Assembly: GCA_003254925.1 (NCBI GenBank)
Contig: QANZ01016777.1
Coordinates: 133,209-197,208 of the forward strand
Source: Chamaecrista fasciculata
Lineage: Eukaryota; Streptophyta; Magnoliopsida; Fabales; Fabaceae
Direction of reading: 5' to 3'
Length of the DNA: 64,000 nucleotides
This document shows positions 1 to 11,909 of the stretch, in pieces (position 1 is the first letter of the stretch; each line of letters begins with the position of its first letter). The notes under the pieces are model-generated. The model made no database searches. It was not told where the DNA came from and worked only from the letters and a program-made list of their open reading frames with translations. The translations under genes were made by a program, and so were the position numbers.

Positions 1-1370
1 GAAATAGTTATTCTCTTTAATACTTATTTTGTATACTTCGGTAAAGTAATAGCTGATTCGATCATCTAAGGAAATATCATTGCACTTTTATATATCCATA
101 TATATGCTAAAAATTCTGCCCATCTTAAATATTGGAGTTTGGGTCTTTAAAACCTTGTGTTTGAAATTAAAAAAATGAAATAAAATATTTTAGCTACATT
201 TTAATTGTCCTGCCGAGTTTCTAGTTTAATCTATGTAAAAGAGTGTTCCAAAATGATTTGACTATTAGGTAGATTTCAATGGAGCCATCCAAAGTACTGG
301 TCCTTCTAGCTAATGATTAGCAATTGAATCGTTTGAATTGCGTGTTTGAATCGATTCTTTCCTGCTGAGAAAGAATGTAAAGAAAAGAGGTGAATGCCTT
401 ATATGTCACCATACATCAAATTATGTACTTTATAGAACTGATATATAATACACAAGATGACTGTAATAATAATATATCAAAACAATTTTAACAATAAAAA
501 TCCATTAGTTATATCTATCTAATTTGGTTTTGTGAAGCATAGTTTCAAAGGTAAAAAATGAAAGCTGAAAGGTAAGTTTGGGAGTTTTAATTAGAGAAAG
601 TCAATTTTGAAGCTTTTAATGTAAAGGAGCAAAAGAGAAGGATATATGCGAATATTAGAAGAAGGGTCATGGATAAAAATGTAGTCCAAAAGGTAGGCCG
701 TCTTTGATCTCTATCCGTCCTTTGCTGTCACATACGTGGAGTGGAATCTATCTGACACACCCCAATCTTATCTCTAACCCTCATCATTATCACTTAATTA
801 CATAAGTAGTAACCTAACTAGAAAAATTCCTTACTTTATCTCCAAATTAACGACCAATTATTGTTGGTTCAAAAATAATATTGATAAAACGACCAATCTT
901 CTATTTATTAGTAATTATAAGGCAGCAGATTGATTATTAAAAAAAACGCATATGGAAGTATATGTAGAGCGACAGTGGACAAATATATATGGTGCATTGC
1001 AATATCCACTTTACTCAAATAAATGAAGATCTACTTCAAATATTGCAACACATGTTTTATTACTATTTTTGCACACGACGGGATGGATTGAATGATTCAC
1101 ATCAATTACTAGTCAATTAACTATAGTGACATTGGGATATCTTCGAAACAAATAATAGGAATTAATGAAGGGCAAATGGGGAAGAAAAAGAAAATAATGA
1201 GAGTATAGAATGTGACTAGAGGAAAGGAACAATGATGCATTGTCACATTCGCCGGGGTGGTCATGAAATTAGATAATTAGGATAAACATTTTTTATGAAT
1301 AGATGGAATTTTTATTAATTATATTATAATTGAATTATATTACTTATATATACATGATTTTGAGCTGCTA
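1..1370. other. AT-rich intergenic DNA
   Basis: No convincing gene is visible on either strand. The stretch is AT-rich with stops in all frames and only short spurious reading frames. No element with clear ends was recognised. Confidence 0.5.
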
Positions 1371-1770
1371 GCTGGCTAGCCCATTATTGTTACTTTTAAG
1401 ATCACTCACCAGCCTCTATTGGAACTCCTAGGTCGCTCGCCCGGTTCCCCTATACTTGGTATTTATACGACTTTGAGATGTCAGGAACTGGACTCTTCGA
1501 TGTCTCGAACTCGTTGCACAACCTATAACGACTTTATGCTTACTAAGTTATTTGGCTCCGAAATTTTGGGGATTCGTATCCTCGAAATTTCGCTAGCTCG
1601 TTGACCCTCTTCTTCTATAAATACTTCAGCATCAGTCTAAATTTAGGTTAGTTACTCAATCATCTTTCATCTCTAACACACTCTGATCTCTTACTAACTT
1701 AAGTATCAGAATATCTTTTGCAAGACACCCCTGTAACATTTCAACCGGAGCATTCACCCAATAAACTAAG
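1371..1770 (+). mobile_element. probable LTR-retrotransposon remnant (Gypsy-like LTR fragment)
   Basis: A comparatively GC-richer block has the texture of a plant Ty3/Gypsy LTR. There is a TATA-like TATAAATA near 1615, then CT-rich leader sequence, then an 'acttaagtatcagaat...ttttgcaagacacccctg' type segment near 1695-1735. This resembles the '(a)cttgagcgtcggagtg' R/U5 signature of many plant Gypsy LTRs. Related text occurs near 4130-4175. Element ends and target duplication were not found, so this is inference from texture. Confidence 0.35.
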
Positions 1771-1787
1771 ATAAAATGGTAGTCATA

Positions 1788-1988
1788 GGGTTTGGATCCT
1801 CTGGAATTTATTCATCATGCATTTATTGTGAAGTTGGAGAGAGAAAGGAAGAAGGAGAGAGAGAAAAAAGATGAGTCCCATAAAATAACAATATGTAGGA
1901 CTCACATTTTTTTCTCTCTTCTTCTTCATTTCTCTCTTTAATTTCACAAAAAATGCATGGTGAAGGAACTCTAGATGATGCAATTCCA
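1788..1988. mobile_element. hAT-like fold-back MITE (about 200 bp)
   Basis: The two halves are imperfect inverted repeats of each other: a GA-rich left arm with 'catgcattt' mirrors a CT-rich right arm with 'aaaatgcatgg', and 'gactca'-type sequence lies near the centre. The element is bracketed by a perfect 8-bp direct repeat, TAGTCATA, at 1780-1787 and 1989-1996. Eight bases is the target-duplication length of hAT transposons. It has no coding capacity. The family assignment rests only on the duplication length and on the arms. Confidence 0.6.
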
Positions 1989-1996
1989 TAGTCATA

Positions 1997-3778
1997 CTTT
2001 GGTTTATCAATTTCTAAATTTTCACGTAAAATAAAAAAATATAATTTTAAAATAAATTTTAAAATAATTAAAAATTAAAAACTCTTGAAAATATCAAATT
2101 TGGAGGTTTGGGATGTTTTGAAGCAAAACGAAATGTTTCGTTGTTGGCTTTGGGAGTTGGGAGTCACATGTGGTGGAGCCTTGGCCGGTTTATGATACGA
2201 ACCTTTTTGACAGCGCCATCGCTTCCAAAGCACGTGCTATGCACAACAAGACAAACGACTGACCAACCAAAACCTGCCACGTCATCATGATATGGGGGCG
2301 TTGGGTTCTTCTGCCTCTGTTTTCTGCTACACTCACTCTCTCTCCACTCACTCTCACAACTGGCCCATTCTTCATCGTATCGTATCTGGGCCCCACCCCC
2401 ACCGACACGTCATCCTTTTTTGTTTTCTTGTTATTACCGTTTACGCCTTCATTGCATTTCTGCACTTTCTCATTGCGGTAAATTCTACATTTGTACTGCT
2501 GTCAAACTATTACGAGTACACGTCACTTTCCTTGTTTTCAATTTCAAAAAAAATCGCAGAGTCCTTTTTCTCTACGTTTACACTTTCAAGTTTGAAAGGA
2601 ACTCCAAACTACAGAAATTGAAAAGAAAAAGAAATCACTTGGGCTATTTCTGAAAACGAGAGACGTCACAATTCACAAAGTCCTAATTTCCAAGTCCTCC
2701 TATAAAATTCACTAGTCAATGATCACTAGAAGACCGAATTAAGAATATTTTCGTAATTTTAAACCGAGGGCCACAAATTAAAATACCACTTACAATAAGA
2801 AATGATCGATAAATAATATTGGCACCCAGACAATATACATTCATATGATGTCCTTGTTGTAGTTGAGGTGTTTCCTCTCCCATCACAATCAGCAAGTTGG
2901 TGCTTATCACTTTAATATGAGATATTTTATATTATATGATTCCACCATTTTTTGGTCGTCCATGTTTAAAATTATAGTCTATGAAATTAAANACAATATA
3001 CATTCATATGATGTCCTTGTTGTAGTTGAGGTGTTTCCTCTCCCATCACAATCAGCAAGTTGGTGCTTATCACTTTAATTAATATGAGATATATACATTA
3101 TTCAACAGTGTCATTCATTCATAAGCTACATTAATTAAATTAAAGTAGCAAAATCGCATTAATATATGTGATAATTTGTCATCGGTTTGTTTGTATATAT
3201 TATGTCTAAGTGCCAAAAGCGTCCACCAAAGCCCCAAGGGTTGTCTTTGCATTGATTCGCAGTTTAAGCTTTTAAACAACGTACACAGGCATGCCACGTC
3301 ATTCAACCATACATACTGTCCGATTAATTATGTCCTTGACCCTCCCTTTTCGTGACAATTTTCTAACAATAAAAATACCAAACATATCCGTTCGCATATT
3401 GTATGGCCGTTGGAAGAACATAGATCTAGACTACCCCAATAATAACCGAAAATATCTATATTCATTTTTAGGATGACCATGACTTTGATGCCGCCAATTC
3501 ATACCCACTACTTGAATACATTTATTAATTTTAATTAATTTCGCACTGATTACAATATTATTATTTACTATCAATTTGTTTCAATTGGTTGGTCCTTTCA
3601 TGGAAATCTTCCGGTTGACTAATGAAACGTTTATGCACCAACAAGTAAAGGGTATCATTAGCTAGTTTGGTGCCGTGAGGTAGGATGTATCTCCAGTATC
3701 CACGTGATGGTAGATAGCTAGTAGGTATAAGGTATTAGCTAATTAACACTTTTCTTCCCATCAAAATACTTCGTTTTC
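1997..3778. other. intergenic DNA with a duplicated segment at a contig join
   Basis: No supported gene. The several 60-110-codon open frames around 2100-2650 overlap on both strands and show no domain. A segment of about 85 bp at 2831-2915 recurs at 2993-3078, immediately after the single N at 2992. Sequence at about 2926-2991 also resembles 11562-11627, so a dispersed repeat lies here. Confidence 0.5.
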
Positions 3779-4250
3779 ACAATTATAATAACTTATATTT
3801 CATTATTTTTGGGCGTTCGGTCGCTCAAGTTCAAGAGAATTCTTGATTTGGTCAAATTTTTTTCTCTCCCATGATAGGCGACCTTTGACTCGGTCAAGCC
3901 TATCTCTCTCACGCTGGGCAATCCCAAACCCAAATAAGCCCACTTTCCCATTACTGCCACCTCTTAGGATTTTTGGACTCTCACTTCTCGAACTCCTGGG
4001 AAATGTGAGTCTAGGCATGTTAGTGGCTTCTCCCTCAAGTTTTCTCCTATATATACCTCATTTCAGTTCTTGACAAAGGTCAACTTCTCATCTCACTTTA
4101 GTTACTTTTGCTCTCTCGTGTATCTGACACTAACTTGAGCGTCAGAGTGTTATTTGTAAGACCCCCTGTGTAATTCTTGCAGGTGTTCTTTACTTCTTTG
4201 CTTTAACAGCCCATCCAATCAAACTAGGCTAGGTCTTAGCCAAATTATAG
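3779..4250 (+). mobile_element. possible solo/partial Gypsy-like LTR
   Basis: The block is less AT-rich than its surroundings. It has a TATA-like 'tatatatac' near 4050, a CT-rich leader, and near 4130-4175 an 'acttgagcgtcagagtg...gtaagaccccctgtg' stretch typical of the R/U5 part of plant Ty3/Gypsy LTRs. No internal coding region follows, and I could not define TG/CA ends or a 5-bp target duplication. Treat it as a remnant. Confidence 0.35.
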
Positions 4251-4610
4251 TTTATCAATAACAATAATTTTCCCTTTTTTTCTTAATAAGATATAATGTT
4301 TTAGATTTCGTCATTTTGCTAGATTTTTTTAAAAAATTAATAAGCAAATCTATGTCCAGACTCCAGAGACCCGCCACTGGGAAACGAACATTTTTATGTT
4401 TTCGTATCTTTTAATGGGCCGAAAGCCCACTCAGTAATGCTTTCTTGTTGGGCTATTCGTCGCATTCTTAGGCCCATATTGTGGTTGGTAGATGTTGATG
4501 CTACGTTCATCGCTGAAAGCTTCAATCTCGTTAGTCTTTACTATTACGACCAAACACTCATCATCCTCATCCTAGTGTATTTTCGCATTCGATCTCTCTG
4601 GTTGAGAGGG

Positions 4611-7600
4611 ATGATGTATTCGCGCATCAGAGCCGTGGCTCGAACCGTGAGTTCCTCTGTGAAGCCGTTTTCTTCATCGTCCACACCACCCGCACCATCA
4701 GCCCCTTCGTCCCAATTTCCTCAGACTCTTGCGGGGCTCCGAGCACGGCTCGCGGAAGAAGCGCCATCTCTGTCCGACTTCGTTGACTTGCAATCCAGCA
4801 ATTCGTATTCCGTCGAGGTCGGCACGAAGAAGAAGCCGTTGCCCAAGCCAAAATGGATGAAGGAATCGATTCCCGGTGGAGAGAAATATGTGCAGATCAA
4901 GAAGAAGCTGAGGGAATTGAAACTTCACACGGTTTGTGAGGAGGCCAAATGTCCTAATTTGGGCGAGTGCTGGTCTGGCGGTGAGACGGGGACTGCCACT
5001 GCAACCATTATGATTCTTGGAGATACATGTACTCGAGGTTGCAGGTTATGTAATAGATTTGTGTTCGCTGTTGAATTTACTTATCATGTTATAGTGGTAT
5101 AAAACATTACCCCACTTCATTAGATAACTTCACAGTCCAGTAATGCTAGTACAGAGGGAGAGGAAATAATGCATCAGGGAATTCTCTATTTAGTTATTTT
5201 ATTCTGATTTTCAGATTTTGCAATGTGAAAACTTCTCGAACTCCTCCTCCACCTGACCCTGATGAACCCACCAATGTGGCTGAAGCAATTGCATCTTGGG
5301 GTTTGGATTACGTCGTTATAACCAGTGTTGATCGTGATGATTTACCTGATCAAGGGAGTGGTCATTTTGCTGAGACAGTAATAAAGCTGAAGGAACTGAA
5401 GCCAAACATGCTTATAGAAGCCTTGGGTATGCTGTTTGTGAAAATAGATTTCTAGTTGGTTTTCTAGTGTACCGTATGCTAATCAATGCAAAACCAAGAA
5501 CTTCTTTTATGAATTTCTGTATCAAATGTTTGCTACTATCCTAGACTGTGGTTTACCCATTTTGTTGATCTCCATTGAAACAGTTGGTACCTTTTTTTGG
5601 CTCCTTCTCTTTTCTGGGTGGGCATAAAATCCTGATTTTGATAAGGTGGATTAGCACTGGGGGCACTTTGGTTTATCACTTAATTGTAAGCCTTTTCGAG
5701 AAGCAATTCCAAGTCTTCATTGTAACAATGTTTGTACTATTTTTGTTGTGATAGTTCCTGATTTCCGTGGAGATGCTGGCTGTGTTGAGAAGGTTGCTAA
5801 ATCAGGATTAGATGTCTTAGCACATAACATTGAGACAGTTGAAGAACTTCAGAGAGTTGTACGGGATCATCGTGCTAATTTTAAGCAGTCTATGGATGTT
5901 CTAATGATGGCCAAGGATTTTGCTCCTGCTGGTACTCTCACCAAGACTTCAATCATGTTAGGTTGTGGTGAAACACCTGACCAGGTTGTGAAAACAATGG
6001 AGAAGGTTAGAGCAGCTGGAGTTGATGTGATGACATTTGGTCAGTATATGAGACCTTCAAAGCGCCATATGCCAGTTTCTGAATACATTACACCTGAGGC
6101 TTTTGAGAGGTATCGGGTACTTGGCATGGAAATGGTAAGTATTTAGTTTTTGCTTTAGTGGTTTTGATGAGTAACATTTGGCATATTTTTCTTAACCAAA
6201 GGAATGTTAAATAGATACATTGATTGTTGAAAAGCCATTACACTTTACTAACACGTAGCCTACTACTGACAGTCTCTATTACTTTTCTCATAATTTTGGT
6301 ATTCTAGTAATTCTAGTTCGAATGCTTCACATTATTACCACTTGTAATTTTTCACCAGGTTGGCAGATTCTTGTAGTTAAGATATTTGAATCAAATCATG
6401 AAATTTAAAGCATATTTTAAGTCTTTTAAATACACCCATAGATATATGTTCAAAAAGTTGAGGCAGTTACATCGAAACATAGTTTGTACAATAATGTCTG
6501 GTTGCATGGCTAAAATCTCTGAAATCCTGCTCCAGCTGACATTCTATGTATTTTTAGCTCTAATGCATGAACTAGTTCAGTCTCCCCCCTCCTTGTCCTC
6601 CTCCTCCTTTTAAAATGGCATACAAGGCCCTGTTAAATGTGATATATGGATGATGAACTAACTTCCTCTGCAAAAATAATCTTAAATAGAGAAGATTTTT
6701 GTTGCACCTTGTTCGATATATTAAAGACTAAATTATGTAAAACCTATATAAGCCTTTCAAATAGATCCATAATTTCACAATATGGTGAGCTTCTTTCTCT
6801 TTCCGTTTGTATCATTTGGTGGTTTGCATTTTGGTTTATAATTCCCTTAGTATTATTGCTACCGAGATAAAAAATTTGGCTGATGTCCTGTGTGTGATAT
6901 ATTGTAAGGTATTGTAAAGATCACAAATCTTCAGAATTTTTCATGTATGCCATTTTCATTAACTGGATTAGCCAGATTCACTTTTCCAATTTGCTGTTTT
7001 TCTGGGAAATGATTTTTTTTTTTTTTGGTTTGGGGGTTTGGGGGGAGGATTATAACAAAGAAGTAGCCCATGATTGAGTTTAATGAGGTCTTCTTTTCCT
7101 GCAAAGATTGTTGGAAAAAAAAAAACAATTGAGACTATTACTGGGAAGTTTCTTGTGTGTATATCAGTATATTTAATGTAGGCATGTAGCCTGCGTCACA
7201 TATGTCTTGTAGAGTATATGTACATACAGATTTATAAGGAGATCCGTCTTCAGTAACTGATATAATGTTTTCTCTGAGGGGAAGTGGGGCATGGTGAGAA
7301 TTTGATAAGTGGAATAGTGGATTCCTTCACCTATAGCCTTTCATTTCACGTATCGTTCCTTGCAAATTCATTCTTTGTGCATAATTGATAATAGTCTGCA
7401 TCTGGCTACCCCTATAGTGAATAATGCCTTATCATTCTACTCACTTACTCAGCAGTTGTCATGCTTTGGTGTTACCGCAAAAATGGATCTAGTTGTAGCA
7501 CTGCATCTGGCAAATGAACCAAGCCAGTGTAATCATGGCGCATTTATCTTCAAATTATTGTCACATGTAGCAACATTTTGATTTGTGGAAAACCTGTATA

Positions 7601-7830
7601 TTCTATTAGAAGGCTAAAGCTGCTTTTTCTTACTCTTATGACAGATTTATTAATCATAGCTATCATGTGGTATGAATGATAATTGTATGCTTTGTCTGTG
7701 ATAGGGCTTCCGATATGTTGCATCTGGTCCCATGGTGAGGTCGTCTTATAAAGCAGGTGAATTTTATATCAAGTCCATGATAGACTCAGACCGGGCGAAA
7801 TCTCATTCGAAGCTTCCTGCCTCTGCTTAA
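4611..7830 (+). CDS. LIP1: lipoyl synthase, mitochondrial (4 exons)
   Basis: Radical-SAM enzyme that inserts two sulfurs into the octanoyl group on lipoyl-domain proteins (PDH E2, glycine-cleavage H protein) in mitochondria. Exons: 4611-5044, 5215-5426, 5755-6134, 7705-7830; phases match and predict about 383 aa. The N-terminus is Arg/Ser-rich and acidic-poor ([18 protein letters not shown]), as expected of a mitochondrial presequence. Visible motifs are the auxiliary-cluster cysteines in [13 protein letters not shown], the radical-SAM CTRGCRFC (split over the exon 1/2 junction), [28 protein letters not shown] and the late RSSYKAGEF segment holding the conserved RSSY cluster-ligand serine. 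An upstream in-frame ATG at 4437 exists, but ATG 4611/4614 fits the family start better. It is orthologous in character to Arabidopsis LIP1 (At2g20860), from memory. Confidence 0.95.
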
Positions 7831-8887
7831 GTTTTCTTCTCTTTTACTGTTACACAATTCTTTTAACATGTATCATATGTAAGAAGGAGCTCAGGTATTC
7901 TGGTGTTGTTGATGTTCATGTCACCTGTAATTTATCAGTAAAATGATATGAATGGGCCCCAAGCTATGATTCCACCTCCTCCCTCCACGCTTTTCTCCCT
8001 AACTGAAACAGTGGATTTATTGAGATTCAATGGGGAAAACATTTTCCTCCCCGTTTGAGTGATTGCTTAAGAAAGCTCTTCACAGCCTCCAAAATTTTGC
8101 TCCCTTTCACTCCCTTCACCATGTACCGCTCGCTGTTTATGTCAACTTGTGTTTGTATTATTGAACAAGTATGTTTTTTTTATTAGCTCTTAGTATAATA
8201 AGTGCAAATAAGTTTTCTTAATTTTTCTTTTTGGAAATTGTTGAAAACTGTGTCTCAAGTAAACTCCTTTAGATCTACGATGCATTCCTCAAGCGTTAGA
8301 AAATTGATGATACAGAAAATCAGGTGGTCCACTTGTACTATGGCATGCTTCATTGTGTTTTTTGGGCCGGGAAATGAAAGAGAAAATATTGAAGAGAAAG
8401 GAGAGGAAAGTAAACGAAAAGATAATTTTGTATGTGCTTTGATGTTAAGGCTTAAGATGTTTTTTCAATGTTTATTTTAAATTTATGATAATAAAAGATG
8501 ATAGATACTTAATTTATTTTTCTGTTTTTAACTTTTCAGATAGAAGAGAATTTTCAAATTTTTTATTTCAGTCTTGTGGTTTCTTTCCCAAAGATAGCGT
8601 TTGTATGCCGTGAATCCATGAACAAATCTTGGAGGGGTTGTAGTTTTAAACATTAGAATTAGGAATTTAGGATCATAAATAAATATCTTCGTTCTTGATT
8701 TCTGTTGGCCACAATAATCTAGCAAGCTATTTCATTCAACGTCTTTTAACATTTCGAAATCATCAATAATGGCTGGAATTTAGAATTATTTTCGAACGAG
8801 GCTAGCTCTTTTAGTTCTATTACGCCACTTTTCATTGGAATTTGGACGTTTCTAAGAAATCAGAGTTTGAGACCATAATTTTAAAAT
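7831..8887. other. LIP1 3' region and intergenic DNA
   Basis: It contains the presumed 3' UTR of lipoyl synthase just after 7830. No other gene or element was recognised; the short open frames lack domains. Confidence 0.5.
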
Positions 8888-9424
8888 GGTTAAAGGTTCA
8901 TTTTGGTCCTAAATGTATGCCCTAATGTTCATTTTGGTCCATTATGTTTTAAAATATTCAAATTGGTCCTAAATGTTTGCAAAATGTTTCATTTTGGTCC
9001 CAACAATTGAATATGGCTTGTTTCAAGTTCAAACGTTATGACTTTAGAGCTACGTATTGTTCTCGAAGAGTACTTTCTCTATCCAATTGGAGCCGTCAGC
9101 AAACGAGATTAAATCAGTCCTAAAAGTAGACTTCTCGTTTCATGATCAAACAAGCTAAGTTGATCATATCTCTCTCGTTTCAAATTTGAATGCGAAGAAT
9201 TCAGAGCTACAAGTTCCTCTTAACAAGTCCTTTGAACTTGAAATGAGAGACGAGAGAAATATGATCAAATTCAATAGTTTGGGACCAAAATGAAATATTT
9301 TACCAACTTTTAGGACCAAAATGAATCATTTTACTAACATTTAGGCCAATTTGAACATTTTGAAACATAATGGACCAAAATGAACATTAAGGCATACATT
9401 TAGGACCAAAATGATCCTTTGACC
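8888..9424. mobile_element. non-autonomous Mutator-like fold-back element with perfect 9-bp TSD
   Basis: The termini are inverted repeats: GGTTAAAGGTTCATTTTGG on the left against a right end whose complement reads GGTCAAAGGATCATTTTGG. The match continues through several 'ttttggtcc' blocks to about 120 bp and then, more loosely, to the centre. A perfect 9-bp direct repeat TTTTAAAAT lies at 8879-8887 and 9425-9433, the Mutator-superfamily duplication length. It has no transposase and no recognisable captured gene. Confidence 0.85.
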
Positions 9425-9433
9425 TTTTAAAAT

Positions 9434-10123
9434 TGTAAACAAAAATAATATATACAATATTATACACAAGTTAGATGTTCCCAATAAATATAATGGAATA
9501 ATGGATGGAAGTCATGGAACCCAAGGTCAAACTGAACTTTCCTTTTCCTTAAGTTTAGTCCCATCTCTTAGAGTTTTGTAAATGTCTCTGCCATGAATTG
9601 CAGTGAATTGCTGAGCCATAACTAGAAACACTATAATGAACTTCAGAAGAATAAATGGTTCTAACTTCAAATAATAAAAATATATATATAAAAATGGTTA
9701 GTGGTTACTGTTGCTGTTACAACGTATATATATTTTTTTGGTTCGAATTGTTGAACCGCGATACTTTTTTACATGAAGACATAAAAATGTTATTTATTGT
9801 TTTCATTATACCTACTTGTAATATTATGCATATATTTACCCTTTTTAGTAAATAGAGTCTAAATGAAATTTACCATTAATTTTTTTGGCCATAATCTATT
9901 CAACCTTTTGCCAATTGTGGGTTGTGGCTTATGCTTTTCATTAACACGGGCTGCCATTAAGCCTAATGGTGGTTACTTTACAGGTTAAAAAGTGAGACAA
10001 GTTTTTAAAGAAAGTTACTTTTAATTGAGATGTTCAAAGGAGAGTTAGTGGTATTAAAGTTGAATACTAATGTCAGAGTCACGTAAGAGCCCATAAACCA
10101 ACACAAATAGATGAAAATCATCA
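9434..10123. other. intergenic DNA
   Basis: AT-rich, with no gene or element recognised; short frames only. Confidence 0.5.
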
Positions 10124-10132
10124 AATAAATAA

Positions 10133-10414
10133 GGCTAAAGTCTTATTTTGATCCCTCAGTTATGTTCAGTGTTCCAAATTGGTCCCCCAATTATTTTTCG
10201 TTCCATATTGGTTCCCCAGTTATGTAAAATTTGACAAAGTTGGTCCCTCAAACAGTTTCCATCCAATTTTCCGTTAAAAAAAAACAAAATTGATTTTTAA
10301 CTCCTAAAAGTTTAAATTTTTTGCATCAAGGACCTTTTTCTCTATAATAGAACCAAAATGTAAGAAAGAAGAAATACTTGAGGGTTTTAGTTTATTTTAC
10401 ACAAAAAAACAAAC

Positions 10415-10453
<39 letters not shown>

Positions 10454-11190
10454 AATCTTCCGACCCAGAAATTGCAATTCAAGAAACGAAGAACCTTTAG
10501 ATATCAAAACCTCCACAAGCTTCCTCAAAATTCCATTCCATATCTTCATCATCATCATTCTTCGAATTCGCGGCCGTCATGGTGGTGGTGGGAGTTTGAA
10601 TCTGAAACTGGGGATTGAAGAAGTTGTCGATTCCGTAGATTGCGAGAGTGCCGTCGTCGAAGATGGGGTTGAAATGATGATGATGATGACAATGATGTGG
10701 TGGTGGTGAGGGTGAGGGAGTGATTGGGAAAGAGAGTGCAATCCTGAAAGGGACAGAGGAGAGGGATTGGAGAGGGTGAAGGAGTGATTGGGAAAGAATG
10801 ATGATGATGAAGATATGGAATGGAATTTTGAGGAAGCTTGTGGGGGGTTTTGAGATCTAAAGATTCTTCATTACTTGAATTGTAGTTTCTGGGTCTGAAG
10901 ATTGAGAGGAGAGAGAAAGAGAGAAAGAGAGAGAGAGTATATTTTTTTTGGTGTAAAATAAACTAAAACCCTCAAGTATTTCTTCTTTCTTACATTTTGG
11001 TTCTATTATAGAGAAAAAGGTCCTTGATGCAAAAAATTTAAACTTTTAGGAGTTAAAAATCAATTTTGTCTTTTTTTTAACGGAAAATTAGATGGAAACT
11101 GTTAGAGGGACCAACTTTGTCAAATTTTGCATAACTGGGGGACCAATATAGAACGAAAAATAACTGGGGGACCAAAATAGGACTTTAGCC
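10133..11190. mobile_element. Mutator-like fold-back element, about 1.06 kb, perfect 9-bp TSD
   Basis: The ends read GGCTAAAGTC...GACTTTAGCC. They are flanked by a perfect 9-bp direct repeat AATAAATAA at 10124-10132 and 11191-11199. The arms are inverted repeats of roughly 400 bp (about 10133-10560 against 10795-11190), holding 'ttggtcccc' blocks, a (CT)n tract at about 10418-10450 and its (GA)n counterpart near 10910-10937. The unique core (about 10563-10790) has an open, His/Asp-rich frame on the minus strand that includes FDDGTLAIYGIDNFFNP. This may be a captured piece of host gene that I cannot identify. No transposase is present. Confidence 0.88.
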
Positions 11191-11199
11191 AATAAATAA

Positions 11200-11909
11200 A
11201 TAAGTGAAACCAACACTTAAACATTATTAGGCAATTGTTAAGTGATACTTGTTGTAATTTCTTTTTGAGACATCGAATTGAAGAAGGTTTGCATTTTGCA
11301 ATGGAGTATATATTATAAAGCTTTTCGTGATGATGGCGTGTTATTGTCATTCAACACAAAGTGTTTGCTTTGCTTTAATAACCAACAACATCAAAGTTTT
11401 TAATTAATTATGTCCAAACATGCTGAGTATTAAGGCTGTGCAAATCAGCTTATTGACTAGAGTGGTTTAACGAAAGAAGCTAGTTTCTCAAACAATGACA
11501 AAAATAATTATATTGAGTCACTGTCCATAATACTTTGAAGAAGCATTGTCTTTGGTGGAGTATCTTATATTATATGGCTCCACCCCTTTCTGGTTGTCCA
11601 TGTTTAAAATTATAGTCTATGAAATTAAAAATAAGAGAAAATTTACTATTTGGTCTCTCTTTCTTTACTAAGTTAACAATTTAGTCCCTTATTTATTTTA
11701 CATACATATTTGCGTGNTCACACATTCTCCTAAGGTCCTCACTGGTTCACTCTTCACAACCGTTTCAGACTTCTCAAAACCAACATTTCAGTAGCCGTTT
11801 CACCTTTTCAAAATCTAGACAAATCATGCAATACCCATCACTTTCTTCTTCTTCTTACCCACTTTCACATTCTGAGAGATCTCTGTGATTTTCCTCCTAT
11901 TCCATCCAA
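11200..11909. other. intergenic DNA and upstream region of the 11910 gene, with a single-N join at 11717
   Basis: About 11562-11627 resembles the dispersed repeat at 2926-2991. About 11635-11700 looks like the end of a 'ttggtctct'-type element cut at the N. CT-rich sequence just before 11910 is consistent with a 5' UTR. Confidence 0.45.

Noticed and set aside
2287..2653. Cluster of overlapping small open frames on both strands
   Set aside because: No domain, no codon signal, mutually overlapping; compatible with noncoding DNA.
4437..4610. Upstream in-frame ATG extending lipoyl synthase by 58 codons
   Set aside because: The extension is hydrophobic and unlike known LIP1 N-termini; ATG 4611/4614 gives a normal presequence and family length.
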